From assembly GCA_012064415.1 (NCBI GenBank), contig SSNU01000209.1:331694-395693 (forward strand): a stretch of 64,000 nucleotides of DNA, read 5' to 3'. The position numbers and the translations under genes are program-made. The notes below the pieces were generated by a model that was not told the origin of the DNA, made no database searches, and was given only the letters and a program-made list of their open reading frames with translations. The DNA is from Gyrodactylus bullatarudis. Its lineage: Eukaryota > Platyhelminthes > Monogenea > Gyrodactylidea > Gyrodactylidae. Shown here one piece after another: positions 45,614 to 57,649 of this stretch (within the stretch, counting starts at the first letter, position 1; each line of letters begins with the position of its first letter).

Positions 45614-47238
45614 TAAATACGAAATGCATCTAAAGTATTATACATTTTTAAATACATAATTTTTCAAAGAATCTATTTTTTATTGAAATTTTTTAAAGTT
45701 ATATTGTTCAAAATTTTAAATTGAATTATCAGATCAATAATTTATTCAGGAGCCGTAAAACGTAGTGGCAAAAAGCTAATGAGCACGTTACCCAGCCTAG
45801 ACCAGACAGCTTTGCAAAGAAAGTCATTTTGACCAGAAAATGTGTTATCCATTTTGAATCGCTTGAACCTAATGCTTCAGTAACTGACACATTCTTACAG
45901 GACAATGCTTGGCCTCATTTCTCTAAATTCGAAAGATCACTCCAATTCAAGACTAGATGTTTTGAAATTACTAATTGAGTACATGAACCAAAAAACCTTC
46001 TTTGGCAAAGGGGTATAAGTAACCTGCCAGAAAACTGTAACTTGATGGTATTCTGTAAATATTTCATTTCAAAAATTGCCAATAAATTTCAGTACATTAT
46101 AATTTTTATAAAAGTTTGCCTAATACTTCTGAAATGACCTACATTTTATACATAATAGTAAATTTTCCGACGCGATCATCAATTCATGTCTCTACTTTAG
46201 AGTAGTGATTATTAAAAATAAAATAAAGACAATAAATGATAAAGTTGATAAGCTAATTTGGGCATTTGAAAAATATAATTCCAAAATTGAAATTGTAAAT
46301 TGAAAAGTTAAATGGGAAATAATGAAAACAGTTGCTTGTATTTTCATGTTTCCATCATCATCATCTTCTTCTGTAGTGAAAAGAAAGTCTCTTCACCATT
46401 TCTTGTAAAAATATAAATAGGTATAAATATAATTATCACGCTGCATACTATAGAGTAATATATATAGTCAATCTCATTATTTACCAATAAAATTATCACT
46501 ATAGTAATAAATCATGTAATGCAATCTGTATATGTGCCTCTTCTACCCATTACAAATTTTTGCTCTCTTTCTCTTTCACACCTTCATGTTGATAATTTCC
46601 TCCCCTAAACACTAAAAGAGATGCATGTTTTCTAAGAAATCATAGTGTAGTAGTGTTTGAAACTTATTACTTATGTAAAAGGTAGAGAGGAAAAGTTTCC
46701 AACTGTAATTGCCTTCTGCTCTATTTGTGTATAATCAGGAATTATTTTGAAAGAAAAAGGTAACACCAAATAAGACGATAGTAGTATTATTATTGTTATA
46801 TACTTTTTTTCAAAGGATATTTTAACAATTTTCTCACCAAATTTTGTAACTAATATGTAACAATTGTATTGTACAACTCAGCATGTTCTATTAGAAATCA
46901 TATGTAATGCAAATAACGAATTATCTTTCAACTTTTAACATTCTAAGCTTAGGCTATTTCCAGATTCAATAATCTATACAGCCTATGATGGACAAGATGA
47001 AGCGAAATTAGTTAATTAGTTAATAAAGCCTTTTTTCTACATATATCCCTATAACAGATTGATCTACTTGGACAATTCTAATTGGACAATCGAGATACAT
47101 TCTACCAGCAAAGGGTCTTCACGTATAGTGGAATGAGAAATCGTCAAGAGAGTTTCATTTACAGTGGAATTTTTTGATGATACAGATTTTTATTTTGTCA
47201 TTAAGTGAAATAAATCTAATGAGGCAACAGTGTATTCA
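45614..47238. other. AT-rich, no gene recognised
   Basis: No conserved protein or repeat ends were seen. Confidence 0.25.
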
Positions 47239-47303
47239 CGGTGTGGCGCAGTGGTATTTCTCTCACCTCTTATTCGGTCCTAGGTTCAAACCCTCACACA
47301 CCG
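47239..47303 (+). ncRNA. tRNA-like sequence (tRNA pseudogene or SINE head)
   Basis: A 65-nt unit with a perfect 7-bp acceptor stem (CGGTGTG / CACACCG), an A-box-like TGGCGCAGTGG and a B-box GGTTCAAACCC. It is followed by a run of eight T at about 47309 that could stop RNA polymerase III. It is short for a tRNA. The D stem has a mismatch, the anticodon stem pairs only ACC/GGT around an 8-base loop, and the T stem is imperfect. A working tRNA is unlikely; a tRNA-derived retroposon or pseudogene fits better. Confidence 0.5.
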
Positions 47304-47889
47304 GGCACTTTTTTTTGGTTTGAAATAGCGACATTTATTATAAATAAAATTTTAATAAATCTGTACAGTAATAAAGTTCTTGAGTAAATTTAATGAATGT
47401 TCTTGTTTAATTGAACATTGAACACTCTTTCCCTGTTCTCTTATTTGTACAATTATTAATTTATATATATCTGTATATAAATAAAAATATTTCGATACTT
47501 GAGCTTAGGCTCCTTGTAGATCTACTTGGTTTGATATCATCTGAAAGTGGGGTCCCCAACCATACTTTGAATTGTAATAATTGTGGATAGGAGAGTGATA
47601 TCTTAACCAAACTAAAACCTAATCCTAGTTAAACTAATAACACGGATGGGGTGGGGTCGTACGAACTTGATCTGGTTTAAATTTCCAAGTTTAAAATTTT
47701 ATGCTGATTTCAGATCTGCTTTCAGAATTTCAATAGCGTTAATATTTTGGCCAATATAGCCAAAAAATGAAAAAATGCTAATTTATGAGTAGCTCAATGA
47801 ACTTAATTGATATTTTTGGTATGAAAACATAGGAATCCGAAATTAATTATAATCAAAAACATTGCTTTTTTATTTTTTGTCTTTTTCCT

Positions 47890-48200
47890 AAACAACAATG
47901 GTTCTTCTGAAAGTGAAGAAGAGGATTATACAGAATATCCCTCTGATATTTCGAATCCAGATACTGATATGGATCAATCCTTTGGAGATATCGTAAAATA
48001 TACAAACAAGTATATGGACCATCGAAAATCAAGTAGTGCAGGAATAAGTATGATGGACTTCGTAAATGGATAAGGATCCTGTTATATTTTGGAGTTTCTA
48101 AGCAGAAAAATATGGATCTCCAAGAGCTGTGGCAAGATGACTATGAATATTCTAATTTTACCAACTTCCAGGACGAGGAACTTAATTTTCAATAGGAAAA
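47890..48200 (+). pseudogene. piggyBac transposase relic 2
   Basis: An acidic N-terminal stretch (SEEEDYTEYPSDISNPDTD) is followed, after a stop and frameshift, by FGVSKQKNMDLQELWQDDYE. The second part parallels LMKQKNMDLSESWSDEYS of the relic at 29.4 kb. Only about 300 bp is left. Confidence 0.6.
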
Positions 48201-51200
48201 TTTTTGTGATCCACAATAGATACTGAAATCTTTAATAGTCAGTACTTTTTTCAGTGAAATCTGAGCTCTCTTCAATTTTTTTGGTTCTGATAACATTTAT
48301 TAAAGATTTCTGATTCTATTATGGATCAAAATAATATTTTAAATCGATTTAAAAACCTTATAATTAAACCAGAAATAACTTAGTGAAGAAACGACCCATC
48401 TAGTAAAACGTTTAGATATTCTTTTAGGTCAATAAAGTAATTTTGCATATCCTGATGTGTTTTCTTATCATAAAACAACCAATTTCACGCTTATTGGGAA
48501 ATTAATTTCTTTTCCAATTTCAATACCAAGTCAACATTTTTTCTAACTTGAAATAATCAAATTCAATTGTCAACAACATCAAATGATAATGTTGTTTTGA
48601 AATTAAAAAGAAATGATCAAAATCAATTAGCTGAAACATGGATACATTATCTTACAAGTCAATATCAATTACATGCATTTTGAAAATGTAAGGTATGACA
48701 AGAAATTCCACGACATAATAATACATAATATCTATCTAATATAGAGAAAAGAATTCCAATGTATTTCTCTTCATTTAACAGCATTTGTATTTGATAAATA
48801 CTATGGATAGATGGTCAAAATTATATGTTTTATTATTAATTGTAACTGTTAGCGTTTGTATTTTGAACAAAAGTTTCTTCCCTCTTTTATAGATACAGTC
48901 GTGGTAATAATAAAGTATTTTACAACAAAACAACACAACATCAGCATTATTATTGCTTGAGGGAAAACAAGCAAAGATGAAGGAGAAGCAAGACTATACA
49001 TGCAAAAATTAGTTGTAATTAATTAATTAATTATCTATAACTTTTTGCAGCAGAAGATAAACTAATTTTCATCCTTCCAGCAGTGAAGCAGAAGTTGACA
49101 TGAAGATGAGAATTCACTAAATTTGCAAACAACTCGATATTACTCTCTGGAAAGTCAGGAACAAAATTATTTTTAGAGCTTCATAATCCCATAAAAATAT
49201 CAGAGGAAAAACATTTGAGAGAATGAGCCAAGTTTCGAATTTATCAAAATTTTGATTGATTTCTGAAAATTGAAGTGATTAGATACATTTGGGATCGGGG
49301 AGTTAAGTTAAGAGAAGTTGGTTATTATTGTTGTGGTAAATACATTCGAAAATTTTTTCATAATAATGGTGTGTCTTTTTAAAAAGACTCTTTTTCCAAG
49401 GTCAAATTCGAAATCTTTGTGTCATCTTGATCTCGAGTGTCGGTATTTATCACTTCAATTTATGTCAATTAGGAGTAAAATCGATGGATGATTTCTCAAA
49501 TGCAAGTTTAAGATCGATGGATAGAGCTAAAAATTTAATATGAACTTTTATAGAGTGTGTTTCAGTCAATTCGGATTTTTTGTCTCAAAAAACACGTAAT
49601 TACTTGCAAGTAGATGAGGTTATAAACGTTTTAAATCTTAGGTCTAATGTATTACCTAAGAAATTATAGCTTAGAATTTAATCTAAACAAAATTATTATT
49701 AATTTAATAAAAATTTTATTATAAAATTAAAAAATAATCCATTCAATTGAAGTTTCTAATTTTTTGTTTATTGTTATTCATACATTCAAATTTTCGTTGA
49801 TCGTTTTACCAATAACTCGTTGTCCGATACTGAGTTTCATCTACTCCTGTAAGTTGAACTTTACGATAATTAAATACTATTTGATTAATCATATGATGAA
49901 AAAAGGCGAATGCCATAGTATTCTAATAAAACAATCTGGCAGAAATCTTAGTTGAAACATGAATATAGTTTCATCTGTAAGGCCTGTCAAATATGAAATG
50001 AATCATTAAAATTTTTATGGATGGATTCAAAGTCATAATTTATCTAAAGTTTATTGATTCTACAGAATACTAAGTTGGCAAATCTTTAGTAATCTGATGA
50101 TTAATCATTTTCAATACCAGTAATCTAATTTCAACAAATCCTAATATCTCTTACATTTCAGATCATGCTTGCATCGGGATTCTGGTTAAATTATCAGAAT
50201 ATTATCATTAATTGTAAAATAAATGCTTACTGTCCTGTTCATCTCTTTCTTAATCATATCAAATCGTTTTCAACGCGACAGTTTGTTGTTTTATGAATCA
50301 TAGTATTATAGTTAGATAATCTGAAAATTAAATAATAACCAGTAACAATAACTATCAGTACCAGTAAATGATTCTTGATTATAATGCGCTGAAAATAGAA
50401 TCTCAGATCAAAATGACTTTTCCATTGAAAAGCTTGAAGAAAAATTTTTTCTCGACGACAAGTCTAAGAGATACAGCTAAAAATAAACATTTAATATAAA
50501 TAACATACATAACTATTTCTAAATAGTTCATATTCAATATGAATAAAATACTCGAAACTTTTGATCTAAAATATTCCTTGAATCAATGTTGTTTTTTTAA
50601 ACAGTGACTTTAACTGTATTAGAGTATTATTAATAGTCCCTCATTAAAAGATTATGAGCTATAGAAAATTATCGACCTGAGAATCTCAAGTTGAGATGGA
50701 CTATAAGTGTAATACAAATTCATAATGAAAATTATTTATGTCATAATATTGGTTTAGCTTATTGTCAAATAAGAAATAATCCTGTTACTCTCAAGTAGTC
50801 ACATATTTTTTTTTGTTAGAATGAGAAAAAGTGGTGCAATAATAATATTTTATATCAATTATGTCTCCTTCACTTTATGGAATATTCCTTGAAAGTTTTC
50901 TTAAATTGTCATCATCAAGTGCAATGAATTCGTTAATAAGAGAAAATTTACATCAAATCGATAAATCTATAGTTTCAATCTGCAGTCGACCCTCGTTCTG
51001 TATCTTGAGAATTTTTCATAAACCGCAAATAGGTCTATGCATACATTTCCATGTTTGAAAAACCTCTTAATTAGCCGAAAAATAAAATTTTTATTGGTGT
51101 AATTCATAGCATATTTTACATATCACAGCATAATGATCCTTACAAAGAAAAAAGTCTCATTTTTAGAACTGTTTCAAAAGCAAATAAGATCATCGTATTA

Positions 51201-52121
51201 CGATGAAACTATTGAAAATCAATGATTAAAGACAATTCTGATCAATAGTTCCAGATTCATCAGAGTCTAACAAATGTAGCTATTCAGTATTGTTCTGAAT
51301 ATTTAAAAAACTTTCTCTGATATTTGAATTTCTATTGAGCTGTAAGAAAAAAAACTCTCATACTAGTCCAAGTTAGTCTAGGAATACGCAGTATATCATT
51401 TTATATAGATACTCAATTATAATTATTTATACAAATGTAATTCCAAATGATGAACCAAATTGCATACTCTAAGAAGGTAAAAGGGGAAATAAATGTATCA
51501 TTTAGACCAGATTTAATTAGATAACAAATGAGTGCAAGGATATTTGAGAGGAAGCAAAATTTGTTGTTGTCTTGTTTCTTTTAGTAATTGTATTCCAACA
51601 TACAATTTTAAGGAACCATGAGAAATAGATACCAAATGAATTTTGTTGATCCCAAGCTACCTGACAATGTTGCCTTCTGTCTTGTATTAATAAATCTGTA
51701 GAAATAGAAGAAGGAGTGTAATTTTTAAATGATAAGTATTATAATTCTTAGTAGTAATCAGATTTATTAGAGTAATAAAAATTTTATGGACTCAAACAAC
51801 AAGAATAATTAATTTTAATTTTCCTTCAAGTGATAAATCAGAGTTATTAATCTATAATCCGTCCTTTTCTTCACATTTGAGCCAATACCAGATTAAAGAC
51901 AACCTTATAAGGTATAGATAATTATAATTATCTAAGCCGAACAGCTCTCTGAAAATCAGACTAGTTCAAAATAAATAATTTTATAGCTGAATCGATCATG
52001 TTATTGAATTCAAGTTTTCAATGCGAAATAATTTATCTAAAAAATCCTTTTCATAGCAAGAAAATCATCTTGATTTCGAAAATTAGCAAAATTGGCCTCT
52101 TGATTTGTAAGATATTTATAG
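48201..52121. other. gene-free AT-rich stretch with a family C fragment
   Basis: Repeat family C sequence is visible at about 49093-49300 (GTTGACATGAAGATGAGAATTCAC). Nothing else is supported. Short open frames here lack similarity. Confidence 0.3.
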
Positions 52122-52192
52122 ATGTTACCGTTAGTCTTAGGATTACCTGATAGTCTTAAGACTATCGAGAGTAACAAGATTAACGGTAACAT
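52122..52192. repeat. repeat family A, 71-bp palindromic minimal form
   Basis: ATGTTACCGTTAGTCTTAGG ... AACAAGATTAACGGTAACAT, with GATAGTCTTAAGACTATC in the middle. Essentially only the two termini remain, folding into a near-perfect hairpin. Confidence 0.8.
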
Positions 52193-54414
52193 AAACAACA
52201 TTAACAATATGCAACATTGAACGGTTCTGAAAACTATTGTTTGTTTACTTTTCTAAATGAAGATCCAAAGGTAGTCATTTTTCTCATACTTTTTTGATTG
52301 GTATTCCATTCTCATTCATTCTTAAAAGTTTTTTATGTTGGCTATAACGTTGTTCGCTTGCTACCTTACAATGTTGTCTTCTGGTTCAAAATTTAAGTTA
52401 TTTAAATTTTTGTTGATTTTGATTGGTGCGAGAGGAATCAAACTTTATTTTTCCGGATCACCATTAGACAATGAAAACAGAAATGGTCGTTGATAATTTA
52501 GGAAACACTCAATTACAATGTCAAAAAATAGGTCTCGGATTCCGAATCTGGTCTCAGAGTTCCGTTATCATGCTTCGTTTGGGAGAAAATCTCAAAAATA
52601 CCATTTTGCATATAATTGAGCTTCAAAATTGCATTAAATTAAATTTGAAAATTAATTATACCAGAATAAAATTAACATTAATTAATAGAACAATTAATTC
52701 TGCGTCGATTGATGTATGCCAAGGCTACGCAAATATTTGTATTACGCGGAAAATCGCAAAATGAGTACTTGAAAGTCCCAATTTATGGGAAAAAATTTAA
52801 GAAATTTTATCACTTTCCATCAACTTACAGGCTTATTAAGAATAAATTCCAGGATGTTAAGCATGGATCTAGATAATTATCGGTTGAAAGTCTACTTCCT
52901 ATTTTACGACTAATTTTATTGCTTGAAAATTAATAAATTAAAATAATTAGAGATCAGTTGAAATTGACGGTTATCTTAAAAAATTCATCGTCATAATTGG
53001 TTTTTTGTCTATTGCTGACTAGAAATTTAAATTTTTCCAAAAATTCTTTGAGAAGATTATGAGACCTTGAGATTTTTGTAGAAATCATAAATTGCCAGGT
53101 TCATGAAGAATAACTGTTAAATTCAACTACTCGAAATAATTTCTTGGACACAAAAACCATGGAAAACGTTACACTACAACAAAAATAAAAAAAAAACTTA
53201 ACAAATTTTTAGTATTTTCAGAAAAACCTTGCCGATTGAGACATCTTTAGTTCTCGATACGATTCGTCAGACTGCTGAGATTTGACCAGAGTATCTTATG
53301 ATGTAGGCCAACGCTCAATAAAACGAGAACTAGTTTTTAATTCAGTATATCGTATCACATTGATATTAAACGTTTCCAAATTTGTCTGAATAGAATTTTT
53401 TTCTAAAACATTCTTAAATTATCTTTAAATAGTTTCTATTGATATATCAATTTGTTTTAATCATGTATTCGATATTGTATAGAAGAATCAGGATAATTGC
53501 TCAAGAAATAGTTTACCAGATCAGATTAATCTCTTTTGTACACATAAAAATTAGATGAAAAATACATTGTACGTAAAAGTAACTGATATGAAGATGAGAA
53601 TTTACTAATTTTACAAAATTTCAATATTTTTCTTCAGATAGTCAAGGATGAATATTAGAGTAAGCCAAATTTTTTCAAATTTTCTCAGCCTTAATCGTAT
53701 TTTGAAGATAAACGAAAACTATGCATTTTTTCTTATAAAACCATATGATTTCGAGTTTGTTCTGGTATACAAAATCTCGATTGAAAATGACAATTTTTGA
53801 ACACGCGTCAAGATTTTTTCAATGAATTCTACTACGAGAAAGGACAAAATCAAGATTTTTGAATTGTTTTTGCAACGATTTGAATAAAAATAGAACTTAT
53901 AGTAAAAATTGAGTTTTTTGTCATATGTTGGAAAAAATTCCTACGAAATTAGGGAAATTTTGATGATTATAGGGAAAATGGGATTTTTGTATATCAGAAC
54001 ATGAAAAATTTCATTTTGATTTTCAAAAATCTGCTTTCCTCGGTTAAAACATCAATTTTTGATTAAGGCATGGAATATTGTTCGGGGAAAATAAAACTTT
54101 GTATTACCTTAATGAATATTATATTATAATAATATTATATTCTTGGAATCTCATAATGAAATGAGCCCATAAGTTGCTGGGATAAAAATATTCAATTCAG
54201 CCAAAGCTCCCTAATTTTCCACTTTTTCAATACTTCTATCGATTTTGTAGTTTTTAAGTGATATAAAACTGGTTTCAAAATTAGACAAAAGGACCATTAC
54301 TATTAAGAGTAAATTCTCCTCTCTTAGCTTACAGGGATGTAGGTTGTTATAATTTCTAAACTTCATCGAAACACTGACTAACAAAACTAAAATTGTAATA
54401 AAATCCAGCTAGGC
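52193..54414. other. gene-free stretch; family C fragment at 53577-54330
   Basis: The ATG-initiated open frame at 52471-52764 (97 aa) has no similarity I recognise and low-complexity codon use. The rest is AT-rich. A degraded family C copy starts TGATATGAAGATGAGAATTTAC near 53584. Confidence 0.3.
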
Positions 54415-55520
54415 TAATTAATATATATGAAGTGAGAAAATAGTATTTTTGCGAAAAACTCAATATGTTTATCCGAATGGTCAGGAACAGAAATATTCCT
54501 TGGATCCCATTATGAAATAAGTCAATAACATGAAAAAAAGATTACATAAAGAATCCTATTTTCCTCATATTTTGCCATTTTTTGAATTTCGAAAATGCGC
54601 CAATCATTCAGATTTGAAGCAATAAAATGATGATATTTTCAATCAACTTTACACAAAGAATTCGCATTCACCTAAAGAGGCTCACAGAGACTTATGACTA
54701 GGGCGACCAAAATGCCTTTTTTGAGAGTGAGTCTAAAATACTTTGAAAATATTAAAAATTCAGTCCTTTTTTTCTAAACCTATTTATAAGTGAAATAAGT
54801 TTGCCTTTTTTGGCCTATTTCGAGGAGGCTTGCCTTTTTTTTGCCTTTTTTAAAAAGGATTGCTTTTTCATTTTTTTCAAGGATTGTGCAAATTTTTTAT
54901 CCTTATTTATCTTGATCTTAGTTAAATTTTCATTGTCTGAATCTAATTTTAGGAGGGACTCGGTAAACAGCCAATAGAAATGGCTTATCCAACTCAACAT
55001 CTCATTCTCATTCTATTCACTTGAAAGGATTGAAGAATTGATTAATTTTTTAAAATCACTACTTTGAGAGACATTCGATTTTATGAATATACCTTTTATG
55101 CTTTACTATGTTGTTAAAGCTACTTTTTGGATTTTTAATGAGATCTCCTTTTAGTCCTCTTTCAGCAGATATCTTCTTGCAATGCTCCTCGTGAGAAACA
55201 TTCGATTTTATGAATTTGCCTTTTTTTGCCTTTTTCAGAATTAAAAATTGCCTTTTTTCATCATAGAGTATGCCTTTTTCTGGTCGCCCTACTTATGACA
55301 AATCGAACCTTTTCAGTTTTTTGATTATCGCTAAGGAAAATGAAGTTCAACTTTTTCTTGAAAATCGCGAGTTTCTCTCAGCCTCTACGGCCTAATTTGA
55401 ATACTTCTTCTATTAATGATCCGAAATGTTTGTATCGAATTGATTTTTTCTAGGTCTTTAGAATATGTTGAGACCTTGGTAAAAAATGAGATTTTCGTGA
55501 AAATCATAAATACAAGCCAG
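54415..55520. repeat. repeat family C copy split by a hAT-like MITE
   Basis: Left part: AAAGCTAGTTGACATG-related start, ACTCAATATGTTTATCCG, TTTTTTGAATTTCGAAAATGCG. The right part resumes after 55299 with family C wording (AAATCGAACCTTTTCAGTTTTTTGATTATCGC). The interruption is the element at 54699-55291. Confidence 0.55.
54699..55291. mobile_element. hAT-like non-autonomous element with perfect 8-bp target duplication
   Basis: Termini are TAGGGCGACC and GGTCGCCCTA. The direct repeat CTTATGAC flanks both sides (54691-54698 and 55292-55299). An 8-bp duplication and TAGGG-type ends fit the hAT superfamily. The 593-bp interior has many GCCTTTTT words. On the minus strand it has short open pieces, including KFIKSNVSHEEHCKKIS and FAQSLKKMKKQSF, which may be remains of a parental protein. 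Confidence 0.82.
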
Positions 55521-55914
55521 AGGTTGCAAACAGACAGCATTATAGTCGATGAAAGAAGATCACTATGATCGAAGAAGACTATGAAAAAGCTCTTGTATCT
55601 AAGATTAAATTTTATTATTAAAGTACATGCCTATCTTACGAGATAGAACTTAGTCAGTTGAGAATTTAAAGTAGCTTAAAAACTTTGACAAATTAATCCC
55701 AATGTTTTCCATACAATGTATAAAATTTCGCTCTCTAAATCGATTTCTATAATCAGCTTAATAATACAGTTACATATTTTTCAATCATATTATAAGAAAA
55801 TTGATTAAATTTGTTATCTAATCAATGATTAGGTTACGCAGAAAATAGAAAAATTATTGGGCTAAATTAGAGAACGTTTGCCCCCTTCTTATATTTTTAT
55901 ATGGGTAACCAACC
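55300..55914. other. spacer before the Merlin element
   Basis: End of the family C copy, then AT-rich sequence. No gene recognised. Confidence 0.3.
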
Positions 55915-55922
55915 GTAAAAGT

Positions 55923-57638
55923 GGTAATACTCCATTTCAGGTTCAGTGAAAAACTGCGTAATTAGCTCCGACTTGCGATAGCCAATCAAAATCATTCGTA
56001 TATTTGAGCCTATATGAAGTGTACAAATATCTATTATAGGAAAAAGATGTATATTCCTGCTATATATGATATATAGGGTTTATACTCCAGTTGAGGTTCA
56101 GTGAATGAATTTCATAGAGAGAGAATTGAAATTTTATCTAATCAAATTAAGGGCATGATTTTTTTCACAAAAAAATCTGATAAGGGGAACTTTTCATTTA
56201 GTTGTTATCTAGCTTAATTATTTTGTTATCTACGACCAATCTAAGAGTTGAATAGAAATCATCCAATTGTAGGAACTTATTCATTTGATAATTTTTTCAT
56301 GTTTCTCAAATATTTTTAACCTCATTATTATAACGATGGATTTAATTGAAAGTGACATTTGGGAACTATGTAATTCTGAAGAAAGATCACTTCAATTTTT
56401 TGTTGACCTAGGATAGCGTCCCATGTACTAAGGGACAATGCAATGGTACCTGTGCAATAAAAGCTCGTCCAAATTTCAAGAGATGTGGGAAATGTGGACG
56501 AGGTTTCTCAATTTTCAGAGGTAAGCTATTATTTAAAATTATTTCTAGGAACATTCCTTTTCAAGAAAAAGATGGATCTCTCAATGCTCATTCGATTGGC
56601 TTACTATTTTTCACTGGGAAGGACATATCAGAGTATAAAGCAGAGCATAGAAATCAGTCCAACTAGCCTGGTTTCCTACTTTGACTTATTCCGGAAATTC
56701 TTGAGGAGGCTCGCCGAAACAGATACTTCTGTTATTGGAGGAAATGGGCACATGGTGGAGATCGATGAAACAAAAGTCCCCAAAAGAAAGTATAATAGAG
56801 GAAGAATCCTCAGAGATGAATGGATAGTTGGAGCTTTTGATCGGGAAACTCGCAAAGTCAGGCTAGACATAGTTCTCCAGAGAAATCAAGTTGTTTTAGG
56901 AGGATTTATCGGAAAATATATTCATCTTGGCTCTACTCTTGTCTCTGACGAATGGCCTGACTATTCAGAGCACGCTACAGCTGGTCTATGGCATGTGACT
57001 ATTAATTACAAACGGCACTATGTTCATCCAAGAGATTCCAGTATTCATACAAATACGATTGAACGATTCTGGAGAACGTTAAAAGGCAGTATCCACAAGA
57101 CAATCGCAATGAATAGGATTGCAGGAGAGGTTAAAATCTTTGAGAACCTTTACAATCATAATGCAACGAGCTGGATGGGTATATTCCAAACTCTTATTGA
57201 GGCGATGATAATACCAGAAAATCAAGAAGCTCAACTTGTGGATGTAAACGAGGAAGAAGCAAATAGACTCATTAATTTAGATAATTCTAATGTAGATCTA
57301 GATGATTCATTATTAAATTTTTGAAATTTCGTAGTTTTTAATAAATTTCGATAATAATTCGATCTGTATAGATTTAATATCCTAAGAACTAAATTTAAAA
57401 AATCATGCCCTTAATTTGATTAGATAAAATTTCAATTCTCTCTCTATGAAATTCATTCACTGAACCTCAACTGGAGTATAAACCCTATATATCATATATA
57501 GCAGGAATATACATCTTTTTCCTATAATAGATATTTGTACACTTCATATAGGCTCAAATATACGAATGATTTTGATTGGCTATCGCAAGTCGGAGCTAAT
57601 TACGCAGTTTTTCACTGAACCTGAAATGGAGTATTACT
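55923..57638 (+). mobile_element. Merlin DNA transposon, structurally near-complete
   Basis: A 1,716-bp element. Terminal inverted repeats of about 245 bp (55923-56166 and 57394-57638) are almost identical. The 8-bp target duplication GTAAAAGT is at 55915-55922 and 57639-57646. It encodes an ISXO2/IS1016-like transposase. An 8-9 bp duplication and this transposase class define Merlin. Each repeat contains the end motif TACTCCAnTTnAGGTTCAGTGAA twice, 155 bp apart (55928 and 56083 on the left). It is inserted next to the Penelope fragment. Similarity of the two arms points to recent activity. Confidence 0.92.
56336..57324 (+). CDS. Merlin transposase (DDE, ISXO2-like)
   Basis: The N terminus begins MDLIESDIWELCNSEERSL. 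A zinc-ribbon-like segment follows (PCTKGQCNGTC ... RCGKCGRGFSIFR), then a 28-bp intron (56521-56548, GTAAGC...TTCTAG) and the catalytic domain. The DDE triad is visible as Asp in VEIDETKVPKRKYNRGR, Asp in VSDEWPDY and Glu in HTNTIERFWR. The first part is one base out of frame with the zinc ribbon near 56410 (CTAGGATAGC), creating a stop. This is either an inactivating indel or a sequence error. From the zinc ribbon on, the frame is open to the TGA at 57324. It acts on the flanking inverted repeats. Confidence 0.85.
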
Positions 57639-57649
57639 GTAAAAGTTTT

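Noticed and set aside
47239..47303. Functional tRNA gene
   Set aside because: Too short, weak D, T and anticodon stems; kept only as a tRNA-like sequence.
52471..52764. 97-codon plus-strand frame
   Set aside because: No recognised motif, composition like the surrounding AT-rich DNA, no splice or neighbour support.
56485..57324. ISXO2/IS1016-type transposase as a bacterial contaminant
   Set aside because: It has a GT-AG intron, Merlin-type inverted repeats and a target duplication, and sits in contiguous eukaryotic DNA.
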